A program made the translations under genes and the position numbers. Positions 49,025 through 61,900 of a stretch of 64,000 nucleotides of DNA are shown here, one piece after another (the first letter of the stretch is position 1; every line of letters begins with the position of its first letter). The notes under the pieces are model-generated. The model had not been told where the DNA came from. It searched no databases and saw only the letters and a program-made list of their open reading frames with translations. Location: positions 28,558,283-28,622,282 of the forward strand of contig OU612066.1 in assembly GCA_914767715.1 (NCBI GenBank), in the 5' to 3' direction. The stretch is from Membranipora membranacea. Lineage: Eukaryota > Bryozoa > Gymnolaemata > Cheilostomatida > Membraniporidae.

Positions 49025-49031
49025 GCACATT
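49025..49031. repeat. Target-site duplication, right (GCACATT)
   Basis: Directly abuts the CAGTCCTATG terminus and equals 35796-35802. Confidence 0.8.
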
Positions 49032-49435
49032 AACTAAAGAAACTAATTCAGCCTAGTTATATTTTTCATCCATTATGAACTGTTCCCCTCAGTCTTAACA
49101 TAGCCTATCCTTTAAAATGCGCAACAAAAGAATTGAAAAAAAATACTGACTGTTACTTAGCATGTGTAAGTCCATCCACATGCTTCTTCAAAATAAAGAA
49201 TAATCTTTATTATTAGAATTATTTAAAATAAATGCTATTTAAAACTCGTCTTCCTGTCACATGCAACAAATTTATAAATTGCTCAGGAAGAGGTCAAACA
49301 AATTACAGTCAAAAATGGAATACTGGTAATAAGATTTTTTCATTACTCTTAATGCTACACATGCTGTCATGCTGGTTGATAGTCAACAGTGAAACTAATG
49401 TCGCTCTTGATAAACTCTTTTTTAACTCTTTATAG

Positions 49436-51210
49436 GTGACAACAGATCATAATCACCAACCTAAAAAGGTTCGAGTTATTGTTGAGGTGGCAAATCAGAC
49501 TGTTAAATGGAGAGCTCAAGACTCCCAATATGCTCGAACTGTGATAAGGGCCAATGTAATGGCGAATATGCCTGATGACAGGAGTAGGGATGTAAGTAGA
49601 AAGGATATCTCTGACAATACTTGGATCTCAAGTCACTCCAATTGCATAACTTACTTGTTGCATAGCATATGTGGCAGGACATATTTTTGCTACACAGCTG
49701 TTCAGAAGTTGGGAGTTATCTTCTTAATAAGTAGCGATAGGCAACTTCTACTTAAAATGACATTTAATGTCATTTTAAGTAGAAGTTGCCTATCGCTACT
49801 TATTAAGAAGATAACTCCCAAGTTCTTTTATATAAAAAACCACACTGTTCAACCTGTTTCACTAAATTTACATCGAAGTTTTTGTCTGTAGGAACTTGGA
49901 GGGAGAGGAGATGTAGCCAGAATGGTGGAATGGGTTCGACAGCACCAGTATCCTGGGAATGTACATCTTCAAGATCTGGTTATACCACCTGCACTGACTA
50001 CCACAATAGGAGACAAGCAACAACCTTTCCTAATTAATGGCAATTGGAACAATAATCTGTGAATGATAACATTCTGTTTGCCAGCATGTATGCAGCTATT
50101 CTCCATAGCCACAAACTGGATCGCAGATGGAAACTTTAGTATGGATCATCACCACTTCCTCCAGCTTTACATCATCAAGATACCACTCAGTGAAAGCTGC
50201 ATCACGGCAGCATACTGCATCATGCATCGGAAGACAAGAGATTCATACACAGAGCTTCTACAGACGATAGTTGACAATTGTGTCAATGGTGGTCGCAACC
50301 ACCCAAATCCTACACGAGTACACTGTGACTTTGAGATGGCAATGCACCAGGCAATCAGGAAGGTGTTCCCCAACACACAAGTGACAGCTTGTTTTAACCA
50401 CCTAACACATGTAACATAACACTGAAATGTAGAGTGACAATGCCACATTTATGCCTCCAATTCACAGCTTTGGTTTGTTTTTTTGCAAGAAGAAAAGCGT
50501 TGCGCCACACAAAAATGCTATTCTATCTGATTATGATAGTATTTCATGATGCAAGGTTCGATTTCCCATAAACTATCACCATGTGATGCTAAATGATTGT
50601 AGTTTATCGCTAATTTTAGTCAACCTGGTGGAAGATACAAGAACTTGGACTGGTAGCAAGAAATAGGGATGATGACGAAATAAGGGCTTTTGCTGGAATG
50701 CTGAATGGCCTCGCTTTTGTTCCAGTCAACAACATGAATGCTGCGCTGGCAATCATTTGAAATGACACTCCAAATGGTAAGTGCCAACTGCAGTGATTTT
50801 ACACCAAACACATTCCTATGAGAACTGATCTCAGGACATGCCTTCTAGTGACTAAAACCTGATGTCCATAAATATTGTCAATGTAGACATTTGGAGCTGT
50901 CACATAATCAAGCAATTTGCCAAAAACATTGAATAGACAACTGAATTACTCAGGCCATTGTAAGTATCTTGAATACACAACTGGTGAGTTTTGATAATCA
51001 TATTGTCGTATTTGTTAAATGATTTCGGGATCTTGTTGACTACTTCGATGTGACTGGGCCATGGGCTGCACCGCCTGGACAGCAGGAAGCAGGCTTGCAG
51101 ATGATATTGCAGAGGCCTCCTTTATCCCCACCACCTACCTGGAATATGTACAAAGTTACATTAGCAAACAGACACCGAACAAACAACAACTGCGAGTCCT
51201 GGAACATGAG
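49436..51210 (+). pseudogene. MULE-type transposase gene remnant (FLYWCH-associated kind)
   Basis: Exons about 49436-49591, 49892-50420, 50620-50775 and about 51030-51210. Motifs: VTTDHNHQPKKV, as found after FLYWCH zinc fingers; NWIADGNFSMDHHHFLQLY, with a candidate first catalytic Asp; RVHCDFEMAMHQAI, with a candidate second; ACFNHLTH; IQELGLVARNRDDDE; LAFVPVNNM; and TNNNCESWN. These are diagnostic of MULE transposase-domain proteins, often domesticated or scattered in animals. The FLYWCH finger upstream is not seen. A TGA at about 50060 with a frame change before the first Asp, and another TGA near 50760, indicate decay. No TIRs were found. Confidence 0.75.
49709..49821. repeat. Perfect palindrome, 56-bp arms
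   Basis: Arms 49709-49764 and 49766-49821 are exact reverse complements around one base (49765). The centre is AAAATGACATT-T-AATGTCATTTT. Located in an intron of the MULE-type remnant. Being identical over 56 bp, it must be young or actively homogenised. Confidence 0.95.
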
Positions 51211-51739
51211 GTAAGAATCAGAAAACAACACCTACTTCACACCTGTACTGCTCTGGAAACTACAGGGAGGCACAATGTAAATTCTCTCACACATTTCATG
51301 CTCCTGATCCTGGAATTACACATCACTGTTAATTGAATTGTATTTCATCCTCAGCTTCAATGGTCTTCTTTATCTTGGAAAATATGACATTAACTTTGAT
51401 TGCTTTGTTATGACAACAATCTTTCATGTCAAGAGATTCAAGGGCTTTTTGTCTCAAACCTGTAACCATCAATTTGTTACATTGAATTGACTTTAACTAT
51501 CTTAGGACTGGATATATATCTTCATGCAAACCCAGTCATAATGCATTTATCTTATTTTTCCCTTTATGTTTCAAGCAGTTAAATAAACAATTATGTTATT
51601 AAACTAATCAAAAATGAGAAATATTTTACTTGGATATCATGCTGGGAAAGCACCAAGGAGAGGTTTTGGAACGAGTAATATATGCTGATAGCTCAAGATT
51701 GTAAACGATTCAACACTCGAATTCGCATATTGAAACCCA

Positions 51740-52765
51740 AGTTGCCTACTGCAAAGTACATTATTTTCCGCAGTGATAAGCTCTCTATGGCAGACTTACT
51801 TTCACCTTTTGCTGACAGCAGGTTTGACAGTCAAACTACAAAATTTGACTTAAACAACACTGGGAAAACACATACAATAATTTGACAATAAGGGCCACAT
51901 GCTGTTGTTTTAATACAAAAAAATCAATTTCTGCCTTGGTCATGGAACCTTAGGTAGCCCTCATATGCTTACCTTTCATTGTTTAGGCAATCATAGCACT
52001 TCTTTGGCCACCACTGGTTTGCGAGAGTCAAAGGATATCAGTGAACCTGACTTAAACAACACAGTGGAAGCAAGAGCATTATTAAAAATTTGTACCATTC
52101 AGTGTGCGTTGTGCTTGGATGCATATTAACACCTCCGAGCCTTCATCACTGACCGCGATATTTGAGTGATAAGCTCTCTATGGCTCTAAACAGAGTAGCT
52201 TGCACCTTTGCTGACAGCGGTTGTGAGAGTCAAAGTACAATACTTGACGTGACCAAGTCCGGAAAACACATACAATTATGTCAACATTCAGAGCCGCATG
52301 TTGTCTTTTAACCACTGGTACATATATTTCCTTTCTGGCCGTGGAGCCTTGAAGTAGCTGCCTTATGGTTTCAAAGTTGAGTTGGGCGTAGTTGTACTAT
52401 GGCCATCACTGGTTTGCGAGAGTCAAAGGTTATCAGTGAACCTGACTTAAACAACACAGTGGACGCAAGAGCACTGTTAACATTTTGTACAATTCAGCAT
52501 TTGCATCTTGTCTTTTAACCACAAAAACATCTATTTCCTTGTTTGCGATGGAGCCTTTATGAAGCTGTCTTATGGTTTCAAAGCTGCAGAGGCAAACAAA
52601 GCTGTACGTTGGCCACCACTGGTTTCCGAGAGTCAAAGTAAATCAGTGAACCTGACTTTAACAACACAGTGGAAGCAAGAGCACTATTTTACCTTATGTA
52701 CCATTTGGTATGTGCTGTGCTTTGATGCGATATTTCAATGTCAGCCAGGTAAGTTTGAAGTTTCT
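51740..52765. repeat. Tandem repeat array, about 200-bp diverged units
   Basis: About five units start with GTGATAAGCTCTCTATGG or TTGGCCACCACTGGTTT and share GAGAGTCAAAG, TGACTTAAACAACAC and TGGAGCCTT. Two unit types alternate (one with GAAAACACATACAAT, one with GGAAGCAAGAGCACT), suggesting a higher-order unit of about 420 bp. Confidence 0.8.
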
Positions 52766-54614
52766 GTTATTGTCATAGAGAAGATGGCCAATTAGATGAT
52801 GATGAGTGAATAGTACAAATATGTGGTGCTAAACAGGATAAGTTCAATCAGGTTTACATGTAACAGAGGTGAAAGAGTCCGTCACATCAGTCTTGTACAA
52901 TCGTTGAAGGTATACTTATGTTTACTTATACTATACAATGATGATGCATATTATACTCTCTTTGATATTAAGAACTCTGATACTTGAAGACAGGTTAATA
53001 GAATTTATACCAAGGCCGTAGAAAAAGCAATATACAGGCATGTCTTTTGATATAAGACATAATAATTTTAATATAATGCTATTCGAAAAAAGAGTAGCCG
53101 GCAGGCAAGGGTATAGGGTACTACCCCACACAAGCCACCCAAGCTAAAGGGGGCCCGTTAAATAGGGCAGTCAAATTAGACCTAGTGCATAGAAAAAAAA
53201 AGAAGAGTTGTCTTAGAGCAGATTACCTAATGGAAGATAGTTATAGAATAATTAACTGAAGTCGAAAACAGTAGTGGTGGTGAGTATAGTATAACACAGT
53301 TCAAAATCCACCTATTATATGTCTTGTTTCGGGGATGCAGGTTGCAGATAAGTAAAAATTCAAGTTTAACACATTTGCAATTATGTCTTTGTAACTGTTA
53401 TTTCTCTTTACATAAGCGATTTCTCCACTCACCAATAGATCAAGCTACCTGGTCTGCCTGGGCTTATTGAATCATGAATGCGTACTGGATTAGATCTGGC
53501 TTAATAATCAACAACAAGTGAATAATATGAGTATAATTGACCCAATAACGTAATTTATGCTGCAGCTCAGGACTTACCTTGGTTTATCACGCTACTCCTG
53601 GAAAATTGGCTGTCTACAGTTGGAAGGAAACAGAAAACACCCATGCTGTATTTCTTTGTGAACTCTACCAAATGTATGTTATGCCTTGGTAGAGTGCTGT
53701 TTGATGACAAGTCACTTGTCTTTGACGATGGTAATCTAGGCTGGTATATTTTTTTTGCCTCACTCAGGTACAGCCATCATATCAGTAGAGTAGCTCATGT
53801 TGCAAATGTGAAAAGCCAGCTGTCAACCATCTCTGGAACTCATTCTTTTAATCGAAATGAATACTTAATTAAATCATTTCTAATACAGACAGCTATGGTT
53901 TGAAAGTGACCCCACTGTACAAGCCATCTTTCTGTCTGCTTGCACATTGGACACACTTTAAAACCCTAGCTGCCCAATTGTCAGGAGTTGATAAAATAGA
54001 TGATTTGTCGTCTCAGTTGACATTAAGCCTGAAACCATTGCCTTGTGCTGTTTCAGCAAATCATGTTACACGGTAAACATGGCTATGATCTCATTTGAAT
54101 ATGAGACAGAATAACATGCATGTATGCCATTTTCTTAATAAATATCAATTTTCTAGTCAAAGGATTGTTGGTAGTCTGATATCATGTGAAATGAACATTT
54201 ATTATTACGTTGAATAGCAGGCCAATAGTGGCAAATTTAGAAGTGAACTGTAAAGTAGGGCTCAGTACGTCTTGCTAGCTACTTTGGGTTGCAGGTAGGG
54301 GAATCAAAGCTTGCTCCTCCCCTCCACTTAGGAAAGCTTGTCAGGACACAATTCTCTCAATCATGGGACAGTATAGTTGTGAACTTTGACTGGGTTTGCT
54401 GGTTTGTGGAGCAGGGTGGAGCAGATGGGGTGTCAACTCAAGCTAAGTCGAAAGGGATGTGGAGTGGTCTTCTGGCTGGCCTATCTACGGATGTTTTGTA
54501 CACTGCTAGGCATAATCCACGAATCGGTCTTCAAAACCTAGTCTGCTTTTCATCCTCATTCATCACGGGCCAATGCTGCCTGTAGGGCCTCGCAAGTGAA
54601 TTTCACCATTTGCT
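52766..54614. other. No gene seen
   Basis: The open frames at 53643-53903 and 54289-54585 have no recognisable domains. Confidence 0.4.
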
Positions 54615-54832
54615 GGAATCTTAACCTGCCACAGGAGGATCTACAAGTATCAAAGTGTCATAACAAAGGTTATTCCACAATTTAGCGGTGGAGACAAACA
54701 AGCTCTTTTTGTGGAGGTCAGTGCTGCAGTGAGGTATTAGGTATTGCTGGTTGTGCCTTCTAGTACTGGTAGGATGAGGGTGAAAGTTGATGTAATTGAG
54801 AAAGAAGCAACCACCAAAAGCTGGACATAAGA
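54615..54832 (-). mobile_element. 3' end of a CR1-like LINE
   Basis: The minus strand reads YLIPHCSTDLHKKSLFVSTA, KLWNNL and then DPPVAG with a stop, matching the C-termini of the LINEs at 35.6 and 48.6 kb. Everything upstream of this terminal protein piece is lost. Confidence 0.75.
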
Positions 54833-55499
54833 CATTACATTCACAGCATTAGTTAAATAAGACAACAGGATTAGTAAAACCCATCCAGTTGTCAGTCCCA
54901 TTCATTTTATTTTGTTATGATACTTTGACCCGAATGGAGTGTCTCTTTCATTCATTGCATTGTGTTAACCTGTGTTCCTTTATCAAAAGCCAATTTAGCA
55001 GTCCCAAATTAAAAATGGTCAGTATCCGACTAATGAAATTTATGTAATGGACAAATACAGGTTTGCAGCTCCCAGCGGCTCTTCCTATGATGGGCCCCAG
55101 GGGCTGGTTTCAATTGTATTTAGCCATGCTGTAGCCGGATTATATCAGCCATTTAGACATGTTTCAATTAGCCCCTGCTACAACTCAGCTAAATAGCAGC
55201 TACTGGCTAGTGTCGTAAATAGGTACTGTTCCTGTTTATTTTCTGCAGATTACCAAAACCATTATGGCTCAAATTAGTTGGCCACCCTACAAAATATTTA
55301 CACATAAACTAATCACAGAACAAGCTTTTTTGATCCAAGTGTCTCAGCCTTTCCAAGGTGCATAGCCAGCAGATGGCAGCTGTGAAAAACCTAAGTGAGT
55401 CAGTGCTTGTAAGTTACTGGAAATGCCAAGCAGACGATACATAAGCCCCCAAAACACCTAATTTCAGAAATAATTGAGTTTGTTTATTGGAATAAAAAA
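54833..55499. other. No gene seen
   Basis: Nothing recognised between the LINE fragment and the satellite array. Confidence 0.45.
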
Positions 55500-56562
55500 T
55501 TACACATTAATGAGAGGGTGAGAGGGAGCATAAATCCTGCTTCTGAGTTGGGAACTTGGAAATGAACTTTCAAGCAAATCTGAGAGGTTAAGTTTTCGGG
55601 TCAGATATTGATAATTTTCCTTATCCGGATTTCCCGGATATTGTGGATTGTCCATAAATTTTGGCTAAATACAAACTATTTTACTCAGTGTGATAGGATC
55701 ATAATATATTCTGCTACTGAGTTGAGCACGAAGTTGGGAACCTGGAAATAAACTTTCAAGCAAATCTGGGAGAGAATTGTTTAGGGTAAATATTGATAAG
55801 TTTTTCTTCTCCAGATCTTTCGGATATTCCATAAATTTTGTCAAAATACAAACCTTTTTAGTCAGTATGATAGGAAGCAAATGTTTTGCTTCTAAAATGA
55901 GGGCTTGGTCGGGAACCAAGATGTGATGTTTCAAGCGAATCTGAGAAGGTAAGATCTCGGGTTAATATGGAGGATTTTTCCTTATCCGGATTTTCGGATC
56001 TTACGAATTTTCCATAAACTTTGGCAAAATTTTTTAGTCAACATGACAGTGAGCATTTGTTGTGCTTCTGAGTTGAGGGCATAGTTAGGAACCTGGAAAT
56101 GAACTTTCAAGCAAATCTGAGAGGGAAAGATTTCGGATCAAATAATATTGACAAGTTTTCCTTATCCGGATTTTCTTGATTTTCCGGATTTTCCATAAGT
56201 TTTGGCAAAATACAAAGTTTTTTAGTCAGTGTGATAGGAAGCATAAAATATTCTGCTTCTGAAATGAGGGCATAGTTGGGAACCTCGAAATTATCTTTTA
56301 AGCAAATCTGAGAGGGTATGATTTCGGGTCATATATTGATGATTTTCCTCAGCTGGACTTTCCGGATATTCCGTAAATCTTTGCACTACACAAGCGTTTT
56401 TAGTCAGCGTGATAGGAAGCATATGTTCTGCTTCTGAAATGAGGGCATAGTTGGGAACCTGGAGATGAACTCTCTTGCAAAACTGAGAGGGTATGATTTC
56501 GGGTCAAATATTGATGATTTTCCTCATCCGAATTCTCCTGTTTTATCATATATTGTGGCAAA
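55500..56562. repeat. Satellite array, about 180-bp unit, six copies
   Basis: Copies begin near 55500, 55680, 55860, 56040, 56220 and 56400. Each contains GTGATAGGAAGCAT, CTGCTTCTGA-TGAGGGCA, GGGAACCTGGAAATGAACTT, AAGCAAATCTGAGAGGG, TTCGGGTCAAATATTGAT, CTTATCCGGATTTTCCGG and TCCATAAATTTTGGCAAA. Sequence divergence between copies is moderate. Confidence 0.92.
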
Positions 56563-57770
56563 ACAGCGTTGACATCCTTTCTGTTGAGCATACTGGTCCA
56601 GTGGTCTAGTGTATATATCAGAGCATCTGTTGTGCTTACTCCTGGTTGGTATGCAAACTGTCAACTACTGATGGATGGTAGATCCTGCTTGCGGTACTCA
56701 TGCATGAAGTACTGTTCTGCTACTTTGTCGCAGTGGTATAGTAGGCTGATTGGGCGGGACATGTCTCATCCACAATTGAAGTCATTCTATTTTGGAAAAT
56801 GACAGCTTTTTTACTGACATCGTCTTCATTGAAGAGAGAGCTCCAGTCAGTGTTGTACAATTGCTCTGCTAGTTTAGCTTTAGTATCATGAGTATACGAG
56901 CGTTTGGTCTTATAGCTGTATTGATGTTTCTTTTTGTAGCTAGATGGCAAGAATATGCTACAATGATCATCCTCGTTGCTGATTAATGGTGGAAGCTGCT
57001 TTACTGTTTGTTTGAACATTCAAGTATGTCTGAATAGATGTCTTCCAAACACGCCGCTCTGGCTAGTGGAAAAGGTGACAAGTTTTTTGAGGTTAAAACC
57101 CTCACAAAAATTATCCATATCAAGGTCGTTAAAAACTCCACATAGAATGAGTTTGGAGTTTTTGTAGCGATTTTGGAGTTTGGTGATGGTTGAAACAAGG
57201 TAATCAATGGTGGTAGCTGATTCCTCATTACATCTGGATTTTTGGTGATGTAAGCAGCCAATACTCAGGGAGGGTTGTTTTGGTTTTGAGATTCGAACCC
57301 ACACAGCCGATTGTGTTTTAGAAATCTTGCTGCTCAAATTTTGTACGCATTCAAACTACTGCATACATGTATGGAAACGCCTCCACCTACTTGACTATTG
57401 CAGCGTTGGGCAGTGTCCAGATTACAGTTATTCATTTCTGCATTCTCTTCATTTTGATTTGTCAGCCACGTTTCAGTTATTGCCAGAATGTCGGGCTTAA
57501 ACGAGGCAACATACTGTTCAATATCAGCTTTTTTGGTCAGGTGTAATGACCTTGCATTTGTGTAGAAGATGCTTGGGAATTCATACCTCGATAGTGTTGA
57601 GTTTTAGATTTCCCGCTGATTGTTATTACGAGTAGCTCTAATTACAGTGTTGTTTGGTGTAATTGAGTCTTCAGATGATGAATTGTTGTGATGAGTTCGC
57701 TTTCTGCGTCCCTTTGTACCTCTCCTTAGCTTTTTGCGCCGATTTTCAATGCCAACAAGTATACCAGTTT
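56563..57770 (-). mobile_element. Second LINE fragment, endonuclease plus start of RT
   Basis: Minus-strand pieces: FYTNARSLHLTKKADIEQYV and DILAITETWLTNQN (endonuclease N-terminus, about 57580-57430); VGGGVSIHV; LILCGVFNDLDMDNF (about 57140), where the usual catalytic Asp in GDFN reads Val; an ISNEDDHCSIFLP segment; then, after a deletion near 56750, an RT piece (YQPGVSTTDALIYTLDHWTS). The 3' remainder is absent; the satellite begins there. Several frame changes. This sequence differs from the LINEs at 35, 48 and 54 kb, so it is another subfamily. Confidence 0.8.
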
Positions 57771-58962
57771 TAATGAGCTTATCTTTTAGAGTGTCAGAGA
57801 TACCTAAATGCTACCGCTTCTGCAAGAGCTCCCCACGGTTGTACCTGAGAGTAGTGTCATTGTGTGCCTGATGCATAGATGCTCGTTTTCGTATAAGTTT
57901 TATCCTTGTATCTTGCATATATACCAGTTAAAATCAGTAAAATCCGGGAGCTCAAATGAGTGTGCTCCCAGCTCGAATGGGACCTACTACCCTATCTTAC
58001 CCTTCAAAGCTATGAACAGTCTGCCATAAATAGCCACATTTTCTTGTTACAAGGAAGTCATGAGCCCACTGATACTGAATCGTAGGAAATGTAAATCATC
58101 AGTACTTTGAAAAAATGATTCTCTTAAAACAAAAAACTACACACCATCATCCCTACCTAGCCCCCTTCCTTGCTCTGTTGTTTTCATTATTCCTTTCTGA
58201 TTCCAGTTCGCGAAGCAGTAAAATTGGAAGAATGACTGAACAGTCTTTAATTATCACTCTCTCCAACAATAGATCAGGTCTACACTTCAAATTCTCTTGA
58301 AAATGTTGGTAATACCTTGAATTGGTAAATTGTTTGATCTCAGAAGGGAAATTTTAAAGCCTAGTATGGCTATGGAATAAATGGATATATGGGATTAGAT
58401 TGCTTTTTCCTTATGGTTACTGTTAAATGGATCAATTCCCAAGGTAGGTAACCGTTATCGACAATTGATCTTTAATGCCTCGTTTTATTTTGAAACCAAA
58501 CGTATTTCCAAGAGAGATCATTTTGATAAGAAATGAATATAATGCCTTTCAGTAAAACTTTCATAACTGAATACTGATGTACGTCAATTCTTTTAAAGAA
58601 AATGTGAATGTCATCAAAGGATGACGACAGATGGTAAAGGGAAGCAGATCGTACCGCTTTCCGATTGATGCAATCTTCGGGAATCTTCTGGCATAAATAG
58701 TTGTATAGCTCTAAAGCCCTATAGCACCATAGCTTCTATTTTATTTTATTTTATTCATTTATTGAGGTTTTGAAGTTTATAATTAAAGCAAATTAAAAAT
58801 AACTTGTTGACCTCCTAAATGTCAAATGAGCAGAGTTATTGTCTTAATATTGGTTTTGATATCAAGGAGATATTTCTTACACCCATCATTGATGAACACC
58901 GTAAGAACTATCTGAGTCTATGTGATATTAGGGAATTCTTCTTGCAGCTTTTATCTCCTTAC
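57771..58962. other. No gene seen
   Basis: Expected to hold the next exon of the minus-strand GPS-containing gene, but no PLAT, transmembrane or GPS-adjacent exon could be recognised. Confidence 0.35.
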
Positions 58963-61900
58963 AGGTGGTCACAAAGACAATGTATAACCGAAGAATTTGA
59001 CAATGGCGTCGCCTAAAAGGGTAAATTTAAATCCGTATCAGTTTGCTGAAAATACACATTAAACAATTGTAAATCTACTGCGTTGAACTGCTGATGAGGA
59101 TGATGTTGATCACAGGCTATGAATTACTTGTCAACATCCTGTTCCATATCAAATACACATTTGCTGACCAATCAAAACAAAAAAAGTCTTTTTAATCCAA
59201 CATGGCAGTGATGAATATCCATTTTACGGATTGAAATTTTTGATAAAGATTGCAATTTTGTTTTCTGTCTGGACAACTCTTACAAGCGAAATTGGAGATG
59301 AAAATTCTATCGTATAATTATACAATGAGCACATATTTTAAAACGATTGATTGGCCGTGTAGTATGACACTGATGACTGTATCTGATACACAGTCATTTG
59401 TGTAATGCTGTAAGAATGATGTCTCAGACAACCAACCTGGCACCCAGTGGTCTTCCAGACATGTTCGTCTTCGTTCTTGAATATGCAGCTGGCAAGTGTG
59501 ACACTGACAGTGATATTCACATGCTCGTCCACAGGGCAGATCGATATAAACCCCACGTGATAAGTCCTTGCTCTTTGAAACTTCTCCTACAATGATAAAA
59601 AAACCAGTTAGTTTGATACTTAATCAACTAGGCCGCTTTAAGATCTGAGTTTGTATATATACTTTAAAAGATTTGAACACTCTTCTTAGAATTTCGGTAA
59701 TCAAGCCAGTTTTTCCATACTTTGAGAGTCTGCTTAAGTTTAGACCTAATAATGCAAGGATAGTAAGAATCTCGAACACTCTAGTATCATCTAGTACTTA
59801 CTGTATAGTCTAGATAGTCACCGGTGGGCCGTATAAAGAGAGAGTTTCTGTTTTGTTTGCCTTCTTTGTATTTGAATAGAGTCCTCTCTGGAATTGGGAA
59901 TTGCTCGACATCAGAGTGTTCTGATGAGAAATCTTCAAGCTGCGGTCCCTGTCTTCTGTGTACAACTTTCGTATATGTCTGTAAGGAAGAGAGAGATGAT
60001 ACTAAGGCTTCTGCCTTAGCTCCTGGAAATACTTGTTGTAAGAAAATTTAGATCACATAATATGGTTATAATGTTTATCAATTAGTAGGCCAATGAGTAT
60101 TTGTTTGTTCAAATATAATTTTTTTTATGAAGCAGGCACTGTCTTATTTTGATTGTCCGTAACATTGACCAGTAATTTGATCTTGAAGGTGAATTCACAA
60201 GCAAAATGAAAGATAGAAACAAACTATCAGGTTTTATGATATAGGCATTCAATATGGTGATGTTGTGCCAGCAAACAAAGAGGATATGAACAAAATGAAG
60301 CATGTCATATATTTCTTATCAAAACTTCTCTCTAAATTTCATGTTTCACTTTTTATACATACTGCTAGTGATTCAGAGCTGAAGTTATATTCTTGAGTGA
60401 CGTGAACGATAGCAGAATAATAGTCAGGGATAGAGAAGCTATGATATCTCATGTTCGTTATGTCAAGTCTGTCTCTGTTATTGGTACAATTAATATGAGA
60501 CACCTGAGATTCAGGTACAAGATCATCTGTTAAAACAAAATTAAATTTTAAAATGATCTGCTAAGTTACCACATTCACAGTTTATCAAAATTCTTCACAA
60601 CCAAAGCTATCTGTTATATGACAGGGGGCGAAATATCTAGTGTGAAAAGACAAACCTTAGCTATGAATCCAAACCCCAATTTATAAAATTATATGTACAA
60701 AATTCGAATAGAAGGTCATCGCCATCATATGCAACCTCGATTAAAAAAATAGACACAGTAAATTCAAATGTAACATTTTACTTTGAGATTCCTCTCTGTA
60801 AAATATGAGTTTGATTAGTTACATTTGGGAATCAAGACTTGAATTCCTCCAGATATTCAATGCTGACCCTTGGAACTGTTTGGTTGTGACTGTTCAGGAT
60901 TACATACAGATACACTTGAATATGCTGCAAGCTTAAAAACAGACATCATTGACTAGAAAAAGGATGCGAAATACAGTTCTTACCCCTCACATTGAGAAAC
61001 ATGCTTGCTCTTCCGTCACCAGGAAATTTGTCGATAACTATTGGAGTATTATCAGTCGCATCTTCAATATCAATTTTTAAAAAGTTTGTTGCCACCCTGT
61101 CAATGATTCCCGCATCGCCATATATGTTCTCTGTGGTGCTGTACAACTGGCAGTATAAGGAAAGAGTATGTTATGGGTTTTAAAAGGTGGGGTTTATCTA
61201 TGACACATCAATTTAATAGACTTATAAATAACATTCATATCAGTCAAATCACAGAGAAATGAGATATTATTATGTCTCAATTTTTTTGTTGAGATCCTCT
61301 TAGTCATGTTTGGGAAGTTCAAACATTTATTGGATGGAGTGGTTGGTTGCTAGCAATAGGTTCGATTGGAATTTGTATATTAAAAAAAATAATTAAAACT
61401 GTAACCCAGTTGAATTTTTTAATACTGCAAAAAGTTTCCAAAAATTCTGACTTACATGAAGTAGGACCTCTGAATTTCTATGTCCAGCAGATATCAGTAC
61501 ATCACTGAGGTTTGGTATGGTCACATTAAATTCTGACTGCTCCACTAATTTAGATATTTTGCTGTAATACAAAGAAGACTGCACAATACTGAGTTATGTC
61601 AATTTTGAGAAGTTAATATGATGTAATTGTTCATGTAAAATTTGGCGAAAATGTATAGCGCTCAACTGTGCAGCATTAGCTATATTATAAAGTCCAGTCT
61701 TCAGTGTCCTCCCTGGCATGGCTGTGTGTCGCAGCTCAACATGAAGCTCGCCTTTAGCTTTGAGAGCGCGTATTTACATCTTAAAATGTAAATTTATCAT
61801 CAGCTGGATATATGATTTATCTAACTAATAACTATTGTCTCAGAAATCTATGCTGCTCTATATGTCAAGACCAAAATCGGGACTTAAAAGTGAGTAGGCC

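Noticed and set aside
55500-56562. CRISPR-like array
   Set aside because: The repeat unit is about 180 bp with no unique spacers; it is a satellite.
58115-58300. 61-codon open frame as a membrane exon of the GPS gene
   Set aside because: It is on the opposite strand to the gene and has no matching splice phase.
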